Counted from the first letter of the stretch, positions 41,327 through 49,996 are shown. The stretch: DNA of 64,000 nt from Novosphingobium flavum (GCF_014230315.1 NZ_JACLAW010000015.1:1-64000), one strand, 5' to 3'. The notes: a model not told the origin generated them from the sequence alone. Numbers and translations: made by a program.

Positions 41327-41695
41327 CTACTTGAGCGTGGCGAGATAGGCGATGAGGTCCGCCCGGCGCTTGGCATCGGGAACGGCGATCACCATCCGGG
41401 TGCCGGGCACGACCTTCATCGGCGCGGCCAGGAAGGCATCGAGCTGCGCCGGGCTCCAGACCTTGCCTGCCTTGGCGAGGGCCGGCGAATAGGCAAAGCC
41501 CGGCAGCGAGCCGGACTTGCGCCCGACCACGCCAGCAAGCGTCGGGCCGACCTTCTTCTCGCCGGCCTTCGTGCCGTGGCACGCCGCGCAGGTGGCGAAG
41601 GCGGTCTTGCCGTCGGCGGCGGACTGGGCCAGCCCCGGCTGGGCGATGAGACCAAGCGCGGCCACCAGCGACAGGGTGAGGGCAGGGCGCTTCAT
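41327..41695 (-). CDS. Small periplasmic class I cytochrome c
   Basis: A 122-residue exported cytochrome c: signal MKRPALTLSLVAALGLIAQP, haem motif C36AACH40, and a later Met ligand in the APMKVVPGTRM region. It resembles cytochrome c2/c550 types that take electrons from periplasmic dehydrogenases. ATG 41695 shares one base with the TGA of the preceding gene (TGATG), which fixes the start and shows coupling. It could accept electrons from the Tat-exported molybdenum or polyamine dehydrogenases encoded upstream, or feed an oxidase. Confidence 0.92.
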   Translation of the reverse strand: MKRPALTLSLVAALGLIAQPGLAQSAADGKTAFATCAACHGTKAGEKKVGPTLAGVVGRKSGSLPGFAYSPALAKAGKVWSPAQLDAFLAAPMKVVPGTRMVIAVPDAKRRADLIAYLATLK

Positions 41696-42216
41696 CAGTT
41701 CACCAGATTCCACGGGCGGTAGATGATGACGTTGCCGTCATAGCTGTAGGTCAGCACCTTGCCGTCGGCGGAAAGGCTGTAGGTCGCCTTGAGGCTGACC
41801 TTGCCATTGCGGCTGACGACGAGGTTGAGCGTGGTGTCGTTGGCCTTGGTCAGCGATACCACGTTGAAGGCGAGGGCACCTGCTGAACTGTGATATTCGA
41901 TCGCCGGGGTGCCATCGACCTGCGCTGCCCAGTGACCCGAAGTCAGCGCGCCGTTTGCGGTCAGCGTGGTGAACGAGACGAGGATCTTGCCGCCCTCGGT
42001 ATAAGCAAAGCTGCGGATCGCGGCCTGCGGCTTGGGCCCGGTGTAGGTCGAGGCGGCAAGGTCGACCTTCCAGGTCCCGATCAGGGCGGCGGGAGCCTGT
42101 TCGCGTGCGTCGTGAAGGGCCGCGCCCGGCGCCGGTTCGGCCGCGCGGGCCTGCGGTGCGATGATGGCTCCGGCCAGCGCGGCCGAGGCGAGGATCGTCT
42201 TGAAGCGGAAGGTCAT
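41695..42216 (-). CDS. Secreted protein of unknown function, lipocalin-like beta fold possible
   Basis: A 173-residue exported protein from ATG 42216, which has GGAGGA four bases before it. The signal peptide (MTFRFKTILASAALAGAI) is cleaved near ARAAE. The mature part is beta-rich: LIGTWKVDLAASTYTG, FAYTEGGKILVSFTTLT, HSSAGALAFNVVSLTK, VLTYSYDGNVIIYR. The GTW start is lipocalin-like, but I do not recognise a named family. It is translationally coupled to cytochrome c. Confidence 0.7.
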   Translation of the reverse strand: MTFRFKTILASAALAGAIIAPQARAAEPAPGAALHDAREQAPAALIGTWKVDLAASTYTGPKPQAAIRSFAYTEGGKILVSFTTLTANGALTSGHWAAQVDGTPAIEYHSSAGALAFNVVSLTKANDTTLNLVVSRNGKVSLKATYSLSADGKVLTYSYDGNVIIYRPWNLVN

Positions 42217-42335
42217 CGGTTCCTCCATGGGAAAGGCCCGATCACTGCCGGGCACAGGCCGATTGTGCCGATCCGCGGCGAAATTTTCTGCCGATTGCCG
42301 CCGGGCCGGCGCGCCGCTGTGCGGACTTGGGGTGC

Positions 42336-42815
42336 TTACCCGGCAGAGCCCCGGTGATGCCCGGCGTGCGAGCCGGTCCCGGCCCTGAGCACGTTGCGCA
42401 TGGCGATGCTGGAATGGATCCGTGCCACGCCGGGCAGGCGCGAGAGGACGTTGGTGTGCAGTTCCTCGTATTTCCCGGCCGAGCTGAGCGAAACCCGCAT
42501 CAGGTAGTCGGCGTCCCCGGTCATCAGGTAGCACTCGCGGATTTCGGGATGCTGGCGCACGGCGTGTTCGAAGCGGCGCAGGTATTCCTCGGTCTGCTTC
42601 TCCAGCGTGATCCGCACGATGGCGACCGTGCCCTCGTCATCCTCGCCGACCGAGATCACCGCGCTGTAGCCCCGGATCACGCCCGATTGCTCAAGCAGCT
42701 TGACCCGCCTGAGGCAGGCCGACGGGGAAAGGCCGACCGCTTCGGCCAGGGCCTGGTTGGACATGCGCCCGTCCAGCTGAAGCAGGCGGAGGATGTTGCG
42801 GTCGATCTTGTCCAT
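42336..42815 (-). CDS. Lrp/AsnC-family regulator of the alanine catabolic operon
   Basis: A 159-residue Lrp-type regulator from ATG 42815: MDKIDRNILRLLQLDGRMSN, LSPSACLRRVKLLEQSGVI, then the RAM domain (IRECYLMTGDADYLMRVSL). It is divergent from the racemase/dehydrogenase operon, as in known dad operons where Lrp or DadR responds to alanine and activates dadAX. A 138-base gap with a TTCTGC-N9-GCAGAA dyad lies between. Start chosen from the HTH and the ATG just after low-homology sequence. Confidence 0.9.
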   Translation of the reverse strand: MDKIDRNILRLLQLDGRMSNQALAEAVGLSPSACLRRVKLLEQSGVIRGYSAVISVGEDDEGTVAIVRITLEKQTEEYLRRFEHAVRQHPEIRECYLMTGDADYLMRVSLSSAGKYEELHTNVLSRLPGVARIHSSIAMRNVLRAGTGSHAGHHRGSAG

Positions 42816-42953
42816 GGCCTTCGCAGGATAGGCGTGGCGACGCCGTGATTTCTGCCGAATTAGGGGCTTCCCCGGCAGGTTCTGCACCACTTGCGCAGAA
42901 CATTCGAAGCATCTGCGGATAGCCTTGGCGGCAGCTGATGAAGGATCCGCCGC
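42816..42953. promoter_or_regulatory. Divergent lrp/alr promoter with dyad
   Basis: TTCTGC-N9-GCAGAA lies at 42880-42900, 53 bases before the racemase start, and a TTTCTGCCG word lies near 42850. The same TTTCTGCCG word occurs again at about 42285, upstream of the 41695-42216 gene. Both are candidate Lrp contacts. Confidence 0.5.
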
Positions 42954-44093
42954 ATGGACTGTCCTGACGATATCGCTGGTGCGCTGCTGACGATCGACCT
43001 TTCGGCGCTGGTTGCCAATTACCGGCGCCTCGCCGCCCGCGTCGCTCCCGCCGATCTCGCCGCCGTGGTCAAGGCCGATGCCTATGGGCTGGGCGCGGCC
43101 GAGATCGTGCCCGCGCTGGTTTCGGCCGGATGCCGCCACTTCTTCGTCGCCCATCTCGGCGAGGCCCTCGCGATCTGCAACCATGTGCCGCGGGGCAGCG
43201 CGCTCTATGTCCTCAACGGCCTCGTTGCCGGCGCCGAGGCGACATGTGCCGGCGCCGACATTGTGCCGGTGCTCAACTCGCTCGGCCAGGCGCACCGCTG
43301 GCGCGATCTGGCGCTGCGCCGGGGCCGCCCGCTGCCCGCCGTGGTCCAGGTCGATAGCGGCATGTCCCGCCTCGGCCTTTCCGCTGCGGACGCGGCGACG
43401 CTCGCTGCCGATCTCGATTTCCGCGCCCGCGTGCCGCTGCGCGCGGTGATGAGCCACCTTGCCTGCGCCGACGAACCGGGCAGGCCGGCCAATGCCCGCC
43501 AGCATGCCCAGTTCGCCGAGCTGGCTGCGCTGTTTCCGGGCGCGCCGCGCTCGCTTGCCAATTCGGGCGGCTGCCTGCTTGGCGCCGCGTTTCGCGGCCA
43601 GATCGCCCGCGCCGGGATCGCGCTCTATGGCTCCGATCCGGCCGAGGACCTGGCCGAGCCGTTCCGGCCGGTCGTGCGCCTTGATGCGCGGGTGATCCAG
43701 CTGCGCACCGTGCCCGCCGGAACCGGCGTCGGCTACGGGCTCGACTGGATCGCCCCGGTAGAGCGCCGCCTTGCCACCCTCGCGATCGGCTATGCCGACG
43801 GCCTGCCGCGCAGCCTGATGGGGCGCGGCGCGGCGTGGTTCGGCGGCGTGCGCCTGCCGATCGTCGGCCGCGTTTCGATGGACAGCATGACGGTCGACGT
43901 CAGCGATCTCGCTCCCGGCGCCCTGAGCGAGGGCGATCTGGTCGAGATCATCGGGGCCAACCAGCGGGTCGACGATCTCGCGGCGGCTGCCGGCACCATT
44001 TCCTACGAAATTCTCACCAGCCTCGGTGCGCGGTTCGGCCGGACCTATGTCCCGGCGACCTGCTCCCGGCCCGTTCTGGAGGCAATTGCATGA
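42954..44093 (+). CDS. alr: Alanine racemase
   Basis: A 379-residue fold-type III PLP enzyme. The cofactor lysine is K40 (AAVVKADAYGLGA), with VQVDSGMSRLGL, ANSGGCLLG, GVGYGLDW and GRVSMDSMTVDV as further family blocks. It interconverts L- and D-alanine. Operon context with a D-amino acid dehydrogenase makes it a catabolic (DadX-type) racemase that turns L-alanine into the dehydrogenase substrate. It overlaps the next gene by four bases (ATGA). Confidence 0.92.
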   Translation: MDCPDDIAGALLTIDLSALVANYRRLAARVAPADLAAVVKADAYGLGAAEIVPALVSAGCRHFFVAHLGEALAICNHVPRGSALYVLNGLVAGAEATCAGADIVPVLNSLGQAHRWRDLALRRGRPLPAVVQVDSGMSRLGLSAADAATLAADLDFRARVPLRAVMSHLACADEPGRPANARQHAQFAELAALFPGAPRSLANSGGCLLGAAFRGQIARAGIALYGSDPAEDLAEPFRPVVRLDARVIQLRTVPAGTGVGYGLDWIAPVERRLATLAIGYADGLPRSLMGRGAAWFGGVRLPIVGRVSMDSMTVDVSDLAPGALSEGDLVEIIGANQRVDDLAAAAGTISYEILTSLGARFGRTYVPATCSRPVLEAIA

Positions 44094-45346
44094 AGATCCT
44101 GATTCTCGGCAGCGGCGTGATCGGCGTCACCTCGGCCTGGTACCTCGCCCGCGCCGGGCACGAGGTGGAAGTGATCGACCGCCAGCCCGGTCCCGCGCTC
44201 GAAACCAGCTTCGCCAATGCCGGCGAAATCTCGCCCGGCTATGCCTCGCCGTGGGCCGCGCCGGGCATCCCGCTCAAGGCGATCAAGTGGATGATGTCGA
44301 AGCATTCGCCGCTGATCCTGCGGCCCGGCCTCGATCCCGAGCGGCTGGTCTGGCTTGCCCGGATGCTCCGCAACTGCACCGACGCGCGCTACGCGGTGAA
44401 CAAGGCGCGGATGGTACGGATCGCGGAATACAGCCGCGACAAGCTGATGGCCCTGCGCAGCGATACCGGCCTTGCCTATGACGAGCGGATGAAGGGCACC
44501 CTGCAACTGTTTCGGACCCAGGCCCAGCTTGACGGCATCGCCAAGGACGTGGCCGTGCTCAAGGCCGATGGTGTGCCTTTCGAGGTGCTGGGCCGCGAAG
44601 GCTGCATCCGCGCCGAGCCCGGCCTTGCCGGCGTGGCGGACAGTTTCGTCGGCGGCCTGCGCTTGCCGGGCGACGAGACCGGCGACTGCTTCAAGTTCAC
44701 CAACGCGCTTCAGGCCCTGGCCGAGGCGATGGGGGTGAAGTTCACCTACAACACCGGGATCGACGGGCTCGAGGTCGAGCGCGGCCGCATCAACGGTGTG
44801 CGGACGGATAGCGGGGTCAAGCGCGCCGATGCCTATCTCGTCGCGCTCGGCTCCTATTCGCCCCACCTGCTGCGCCCGCTCGGGATCAAGCTGCCAATCT
44901 ACCCGGTCAAGGGCTACTCGATCACCGTGCCGATCCTTGACGAGCCGCGCGCGCCGGTCTCGACCATCATGGACGAAACCTACAAGATCGCGATCACCCG
45001 CCTTGGCGACCGCATTCGCGTCGGCGGTATGGCCGAGATCGCCGGCTTCGATCCGCGCCTGCGGCCGGCGCCGCGCGAAACGTTGGAAATGTCACTTTCC
45101 AGCCTGTTTCCCGGCGTGTCGGACCTTTCGGCGGGCACCTACTGGTCGGGCTTTCGCCCGATGACGCCCGATGGCACCCCGGTTATCGGTGGCACGGCCT
45201 ATGACAACCTCTATCTCAACACCGGCCACGGCACGCTGGGGTGGACCATGGCCTGCGGCTCGGCCCAGGTCATCGCCGACATCATCTCGGACCGCCAGCC
45301 CGAGATCGAGACGGCCGATCTCGGCATCTGCCGCTATGGCACCTGA
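44090..45346 (+). CDS. dadA: D-amino acid dehydrogenase small subunit
   Basis: A 418-residue FAD enzyme from ATG 44090: MKILILGSGVIGVTSAWYLA, VIDRQPGPALETSFANAGE, GYASPWAAPGIPLKA and the C-terminal GHGTLGWTMACGSAQ block, all typical of DadA. It oxidises D-alanine and other D-amino acids to 2-oxo acids and ammonia, passing electrons to the respiratory chain at the inner membrane. It is coupled to the racemase and followed by a RidA-like gene. Confidence 0.93.
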   Translation: MKILILGSGVIGVTSAWYLARAGHEVEVIDRQPGPALETSFANAGEISPGYASPWAAPGIPLKAIKWMMSKHSPLILRPGLDPERLVWLARMLRNCTDARYAVNKARMVRIAEYSRDKLMALRSDTGLAYDERMKGTLQLFRTQAQLDGIAKDVAVLKADGVPFEVLGREGCIRAEPGLAGVADSFVGGLRLPGDETGDCFKFTNALQALAEAMGVKFTYNTGIDGLEVERGRINGVRTDSGVKRADAYLVALGSYSPHLLRPLGIKLPIYPVKGYSITVPILDEPRAPVSTIMDETYKIAITRLGDRIRVGGMAEIAGFDPRLRPAPRETLEMSLSSLFPGVSDLSAGTYWSGFRPMTPDGTPVIGGTAYDNLYLNTGHGTLGWTMACGSAQVIADIISDRQPEIETADLGICRYGT

Positions 45347-45375
45347 TTTTTCAAGCCGGCTTCCAAGGAGCAACC

Positions 45376-45723
45376 ATGACCATCGAACGACTGCAACAGG
45401 GCCCGCGCATGAGCCAGGCCGTGATCCATGGCAACACCGTCTATCTCTCCGGCCAGGTGGGTGAGCCGGGCGAGAGCGTGACCGAGCAGACCCGCACCAT
45501 CCTTGCCGAGATCGAGGCTCTGCTGGCCGAGGCCGGCAGCGCCAAATCGAAGATCCTGATGGCCACGATCTGGCTGGCCGATATGGCCGACTTCGCCGAG
45601 ATGAACGCGGTGTGGGACGAATGGGTCGGCGGACAGGACGCTCCCGCCCGCGCGACCGGCGAGGCGAAGCTGGCCACGCCGGACTATAAGGTCGAGATCA
45701 TCGTGGTCGCCGCGCGCGACTGA
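45376..45723 (+). CDS. RidA-family protein of the dad operon
   Basis: A 115-residue YjgF/RidA-fold protein (GNTVYLSGQVGEPGES, AGSAKSKILMATIWLADM, YKVEIIVVAARD), from ATG 45376 with AAGGAG before it. In place of the catalytic Arg of RidA the region reads EAKLATPDYKVEI, with Lys rather than Arg. Rid proteins of dad operons are known from Pseudomonas and may hydrolyse imine intermediates of the dehydrogenase. It starts 29 bases after dadA. Confidence 0.88.
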   Translation: MTIERLQQGPRMSQAVIHGNTVYLSGQVGEPGESVTEQTRTILAEIEALLAEAGSAKSKILMATIWLADMADFAEMNAVWDEWVGGQDAPARATGEAKLATPDYKVEIIVVAARD

Positions 45724-45748
45724 TCCGGCTCCACGGCAGCAGAAAAAT

Positions 45749-45778
45749 GGCCGCGCGGTGAAGCATCGCCGCGCGGCC
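45749..45778. terminator. Bidirectional terminator
   Basis: GGCCGCGCGG (45749-45758) pairs with CCGCGCGGCC (45769-45778) around a ten-base loop, flanked by AAAAAT and TTTGCTTT. It serves the dad operon (+) and the MFS gene (-). Confidence 0.85.
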
Positions 45779-45815
45779 TTTGCTTTGTCCCGATGGCGAG
45801 GCGGGCGTTACACGC

Positions 45816-47201
45816 TTACGCCTTGGCCGGCACCACGCGGATGACGCCGGCTTCGGGCTCCGCCTCCGGCTCGGCCGGAACGCCGCTCTCGACCTCGGCC
45901 AGCAGTTCGCGGAAATGCCTGAGGTTGGTGATCAGCGCGCAGAAGCCCACGAAGGCCGCCGTGCTGCACACCACCTGCAACGAATGGCCAACCATCATCG
46001 GCCCGCCGAAGACCTTCTCGGTCACCAGCGCCACCGCCGTCGGCCCCACGCCATAGCCCACGACCTGCACGGTCAGGGTATAAAGCGAGGCGGTCATCCC
46101 GCGCATCGCCCCCGGCGTCACCCGCTGCAGGCTGAAGGCGATCAGGCTGGTCGGCAGGCCGCAGCAGAAGATGATCCCGCCGATGATCGCCAGCGCCACT
46201 ATCGGCGTCTGGGCGAAGGGGATGGCCAGACACAGCGAGAAAGAACCGACCACGGCGCAGCAGGCCGCGCGCAGGGCCCCGTCCGCATAGCCGCGCCGGG
46301 TCAGCATTCCGGCCACCCAGGGGCCAGCCAGCGTGCCCACTCCGCCGAACAGCAGCGTGATCGCTCCGACCTGCCAGCCGACTGTTGCCGCCGGCATTCC
46401 GAAGACGCGGATCAGGTAGGTCGGATACCAGGCCGGGATGCACAGGAAGACGATCCCGCTGCAGGCGGCATAGAGATAGAGGCGGCCATAGAACGCGCGG
46501 CTCCGGTGCAGCTTGGCCGCACATTCGCGCAGGGTGAAGGGCCGGGCCTTCTTCGTGGCCGAGGCCATGCGCGGCGGCTCGCGCACGCTCAGCAGAAAGG
46601 CGCTGAGCAGCAGGCCGGGCAGGCCAACCAGCACGAAGGAAAGCTGCCATGTCTCGAGCGAGGACAGGGCCGGGATCAGCAGGATGACGCTGGCGGCAAA
46701 AGTGATCACCGCGCCGCCGGCCAGTAGCGAGAAGCCTCCGCCGATCTGGGTGCCGAGCGCGAACAGGCTGAGCGCGCGGGGCAGGCGCCGGGTCGAGAAC
46801 AGCTCGGGGATGACCGACATGGCGACGGGGTAGACGCAGGCTTCGCTCACCCCCACGCCGAAGCGGGCTATCGCCAGTTCCCAGAAGTTGTCGGCCATGC
46901 CGCACAGGGCCGTGCACAGGCTCCACACCGTCACACCGCCCAGCAGGATGTTGCGGCGATTGGTCACGTCCACCAGCCGCCCGAACAGCGGGGCAGCCGC
47001 GATATAGGCGGAAATGAAGGCGAAGCCCTGGATGAAGCTGAACTGGGTATCGCTGATGTCGAGTGTGCGCTTGACCGGATCGACCAGCAGGTTGAGCAAC
47101 TGCCGATCGACATAGGCCAGCGCATAGGAGGTGGTCAGCAGGATCAGCACGTACCACGAACCTGCCGAATCCAGTACCGTGGGTCTCTCGTCGCGGTTCA
47201 T
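45816..47201 (-). CDS. MFS transporter (spinster-like)
   Basis: A 461-residue major-facilitator protein with about 12 helices: YALAYVDRQLLNLLVDPVKR, the FGRLVDVTNRRN loop, RFGVGVSEACVYPVAMSVIP and FALGTQIGGGFSLLAGG. Spinster-type members in sphingomonads are common next to catabolic genes and move aromatic or other acids. It starts 73 bases after the PQQ dehydrogenase stop on the same strand, so it is probably part of that operon and takes up the oxidation product. Confidence 0.88.
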   Translation of the reverse strand: MNRDERPTVLDSAGSWYVLILLTTSYALAYVDRQLLNLLVDPVKRTLDISDTQFSFIQGFAFISAYIAAAPLFGRLVDVTNRRNILLGGVTVWSLCTALCGMADNFWELAIARFGVGVSEACVYPVAMSVIPELFSTRRLPRALSLFALGTQIGGGFSLLAGGAVITFAASVILLIPALSSLETWQLSFVLVGLPGLLLSAFLLSVREPPRMASATKKARPFTLRECAAKLHRSRAFYGRLYLYAACSGIVFLCIPAWYPTYLIRVFGMPAATVGWQVGAITLLFGGVGTLAGPWVAGMLTRRGYADGALRAACCAVVGSFSLCLAIPFAQTPIVALAIIGGIIFCCGLPTSLIAFSLQRVTPGAMRGMTASLYTLTVQVVGYGVGPTAVALVTEKVFGGPMMVGHSLQVVCSTAAFVGFCALITNLRHFRELLAEVESGVPAEPEAEPEAGVIRVVPAKA

Positions 47202-47274
47202 CGGCGCATCCTCGTGGGGGATTGGGGGATCACATCACAGTTCGGGCTTGGGCGCAAAGCGGGCTTTCGGGCTC

Positions 47275-49425
47275 TCATGGCGCGGGTTCCCGCTTGATCT
47301 CGGCCCAGTCCTCGCGCGCCCGGGCCACAAGGTACTTGTGAACGAGTTGGGCCTGGGCCGGGGTGAGCTTGTCGGTGAAGGGGGCCATGCCGTTCTTGGC
47401 CCGCTTGCCGCCCAGCACGATGTCGAGGAATTCGGCGTGGGTCTGGGGCGACATCTTGCGCAGGTCCTTGATCCCGCCGCGCGCGTTGTCGCCGTGGCAG
47501 ACGGCGCAGTTCTGGGCAAACAACGCCTCGCCGGCCTTCACGTCGCCCATGGTGTAGGCCATGTCCGGCGGCGGGCTCAGCGTGGTCGGCACGTCCACCA
47601 GCGGCGGCAGCTTGGCCGTCCCGCCCAGCTTGAACACGAGCAGGCGGCCATAGTCGCCGATCCTGACGCTTGGCCCGCTCAGGTTGTCGTGCGCCACTCC
47701 GCCGCCATAGCCGGCATTGATCGCCACATATTGCACCCCGTCGATCGCGTAGGTGATCGGCGCGGCGATCGGGATCTGTTGCACCGGCATCTCCCACAGC
47801 CTCGCTCCGCTGCGCGCATCGAAGGCGGCAAAGGTCGCGCTGCTGGTCCCCTCGAACACGAGATTGCCCGCCGTCGCCAGCGTCCCGCCATTGCTGGCGC
47901 CGCGCATCGGCACGCGCCAGGCCTCGCGCTGGCGCACCGGGTCCCAGGCGAGGAGGTAGGACTTGACGTTCGCCCGGCCGGTCTGTTCGAGCTGGCGGGC
48001 GAGTTCCGCGTTCGCCGGCCCGCCCAGGCTGGTGCCGATCTGCGACATCTCGCCCGGCTCCAGCCTGAAGGCCGGGTCGACCGCGAGGATGCGGTAGTTC
48101 TCGGTGACCGGGAAATAGGCGAGGCCGGTCTTCGGGCTGAACGCCATCGGATACCAGTTGTGCGCGGCATTGGGTGTCAGCAGGAACGGCTTCTCGCCAT
48201 AGCGCGCCGCCGGGTTCATGATCGGCCGCCCGGTCTTCATGTCGATCCCGCTGGCCCAGTTCACCGGGGCATAGGGCTTGGCCGAGATCAGCTTCCCCGT
48301 CGCCCGGTCGAGCACGTAGAAGAACCCGTTCTTCGGCGCCTGGATCAGGGTATGGCGCAGGCGCCCGCCGATCTTCAGGTCGGCCAGGATCATCGGCTGG
48401 GTGGCGGTATAGTCCCACTCCTCGCCGGGGTTCTGCTGGTAATGCCAGACATAGGCCCCGGTATCGACGTTGACCGCCACGATCGAGGCGAGGAACAGGT
48501 TGTCCCCGCCGCCGGGGCTGCGATAGCTCCACACGCGCGGGCCGCCGTTGCCTCCGCCGATGTAGACCAGCCGCAGCTTCGGATCATAGACGATCGAATC
48601 CCACGGCGTGCCGCCGCCGCCCAACTCCCACCACTTGCCGCGCCAGGTCGGTGCCGAAATTGCGTCGGCTGCGGCCTGGTTGGCCGGCTCGGCCCCGCGC
48701 TTGGCCGGATCTCCGGGAACCAGGTAGAACCGCCAGAGCTTCCTGCCCGTTTCGGCGTCATAGGCCGTGGCATAGCCGCGCGCGGCGGCCTCGGCCCCGG
48801 AATTGCCGATCAGCACCTTGCCGTCGAACACGCGCGGCGCCCCGGTGATCACCTGGGCGAAGGGCTGGCCGTCGTCGAACACCTCGGTCGACCAGACGGG
48901 CGCGCCGGTCTTGGCATCGAGCGCGATCAGGCGCCCGTCGAGCGTGGCGAGGTAGATCTTGCCCTTCCACGCGGCGAGGCCCCGCGTCACGATGTCGCAG
49001 CAGGCGAGCCGGCCGAACCTCTCGGGCACCTTGGGATCGTATTGCCACAGCTTGCGCCCGGTGCGCGCGTCGAAGGCGGTCGTGATGTTCCACGGCTGGA
49101 TCGTGTAGACCACGCCGTCCACCATCAGCGGCGTTGCCTCCAGCCCGCGGGTAGAGCCAAGATCGGCATACCAGGCGAGGCCCAGCGCAGAGACATTCCC
49201 CGCGTTGATCTGGTCGAGCGGGCTGAAGCGCTGCTCGTCGTAAGTGCGCCCATAACCCATCCATTCGCCCGGCCTTCGGTCAGCTTCAACCATCGCCCGG
49301 TCGTCAACCTGCGCAGCGGAAGGGAAGGGCGCGGCCGAGAGTCCGGCTGCCACGAGCGGGGCCAGCGCGGCGGTTCGCAAGATCGCGCGCCATGCCGGAA
49401 AAGCCCTGAAACCGCTGTGCATCAC
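47275..49425 (-). CDS. PQQ-dependent alcohol dehydrogenase with C-terminal cytochrome c
   Basis: A 716-residue periplasmic quinohaemoprotein with an N-terminal signal (ILRTAALAPLVAAGLSAAP). The eight-bladed propeller has the adjacent-cysteine disulfide C142-C143 (ACCDIVTRG), the catalytic-base aspartate D338 in EEWDYTATQ, and tryptophan-dock repeats (AYDAETGRKLWRF). Residue 340, two after the catalytic Asp, is Thr, not the Asp of lanthanide-dependent XoxF, so calcium is predicted. The tail carries haem motif C640AVCH644 and Met680. It oxidises alcohols or aldehydes and passes electrons through its own haem. It has operator C 37 bases upstream. Confidence 0.92.
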   Translation of the reverse strand: MMHSGFRAFPAWRAILRTAALAPLVAAGLSAAPFPSAAQVDDRAMVEADRRPGEWMGYGRTYDEQRFSPLDQINAGNVSALGLAWYADLGSTRGLEATPLMVDGVVYTIQPWNITTAFDARTGRKLWQYDPKVPERFGRLACCDIVTRGLAAWKGKIYLATLDGRLIALDAKTGAPVWSTEVFDDGQPFAQVITGAPRVFDGKVLIGNSGAEAAARGYATAYDAETGRKLWRFYLVPGDPAKRGAEPANQAAADAISAPTWRGKWWELGGGGTPWDSIVYDPKLRLVYIGGGNGGPRVWSYRSPGGGDNLFLASIVAVNVDTGAYVWHYQQNPGEEWDYTATQPMILADLKIGGRLRHTLIQAPKNGFFYVLDRATGKLISAKPYAPVNWASGIDMKTGRPIMNPAARYGEKPFLLTPNAAHNWYPMAFSPKTGLAYFPVTENYRILAVDPAFRLEPGEMSQIGTSLGGPANAELARQLEQTGRANVKSYLLAWDPVRQREAWRVPMRGASNGGTLATAGNLVFEGTSSATFAAFDARSGARLWEMPVQQIPIAAPITYAIDGVQYVAINAGYGGGVAHDNLSGPSVRIGDYGRLLVFKLGGTAKLPPLVDVPTTLSPPPDMAYTMGDVKAGEALFAQNCAVCHGDNARGGIKDLRKMSPQTHAEFLDIVLGGKRAKNGMAPFTDKLTPAQAQLVHKYLVARAREDWAEIKREPAP

Positions 49426-49462
49426 GAATCGACTTTCCCGCTGGATGGCTGCGGGAAAAGTT

Positions 49463-49475
49463 GAATACAGTATTA
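49463..49475. promoter_or_regulatory. Palindromic operator C, at the PQQ dehydrogenase promoter
   Basis: GAATACAGTATTA, one mismatch from the perfect palindrome GAATACAGTATTC, which is the reverse complement of operator B. It lies over the start region of the leftward promoter whose -35 is TTGACG. Confidence 0.7.
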
Positions 49476-49983
49476 CAAAGGCGTCAAGCCCGGTTCGGTA
49501 ATTTGTTCTCCGGGCGGGATTGCGCTCAAAAAGCGCAACGAATCAGCGGTTTTTTTAAGGGGATGGCGATCCCCCTGCCAGCTGGGGCGGCTGCCGTCCG
49601 ATCGCCCATCGGCAGCGAGGCCGCGGCGCGAAAGGTGAGGGGTCGGGCAACCTTCCAACACCTCGTGATGGCTGGGTCGTCCTGTAAAATGATATAATAC
49701 CATATAGATAGCGCTGGCGTAGCGACAATCTGTCCGGCCCTGCGTAAATTGTCTGATTGTATCGAACTGTTTCCGGGTCGATCAGGTCAGGACAAGGCTT
49801 GTCATCCTCTGTTGGCAACCTGTGTCTTCGCGTCGGCGTGCCAGCCGCAACGATCAGAAATGACGTGAATCCTTGGTTTTATGGCCAAAGTCGGGCGACC
49901 ATGTTCATCGCCTGTGTCCTGCGCGACACGGGGCAGGGGCATTTCGTGCACCTGCGAAAAGCGGCTTGACACCCGGCTCATAC

Positions 49984-49996
49984 GAATATTGTATTC
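49984..49996. promoter_or_regulatory. Palindromic operator D, at the TonB receptor promoter
   Basis: GAATATTGTATTC, the exact reverse complement of operator A. It covers the -10 element TATTGT (49987-49992) 15 bases after TTGACA at 49966, 28 bases before the start codon. Confidence 0.75.

Noticed and set aside
47275..49425. Lanthanide-dependent (XoxF-like) classification of the PQQ dehydrogenase
   Set aside because: The residue two after the catalytic Asp is Thr, not the Asp that marks lanthanide sites.
49461..49818. Possible small genes between the PQQ dehydrogenase and the TonB receptor
   Set aside because: Overlapping short frames on both strands without good ribosome sites or protein-like composition.
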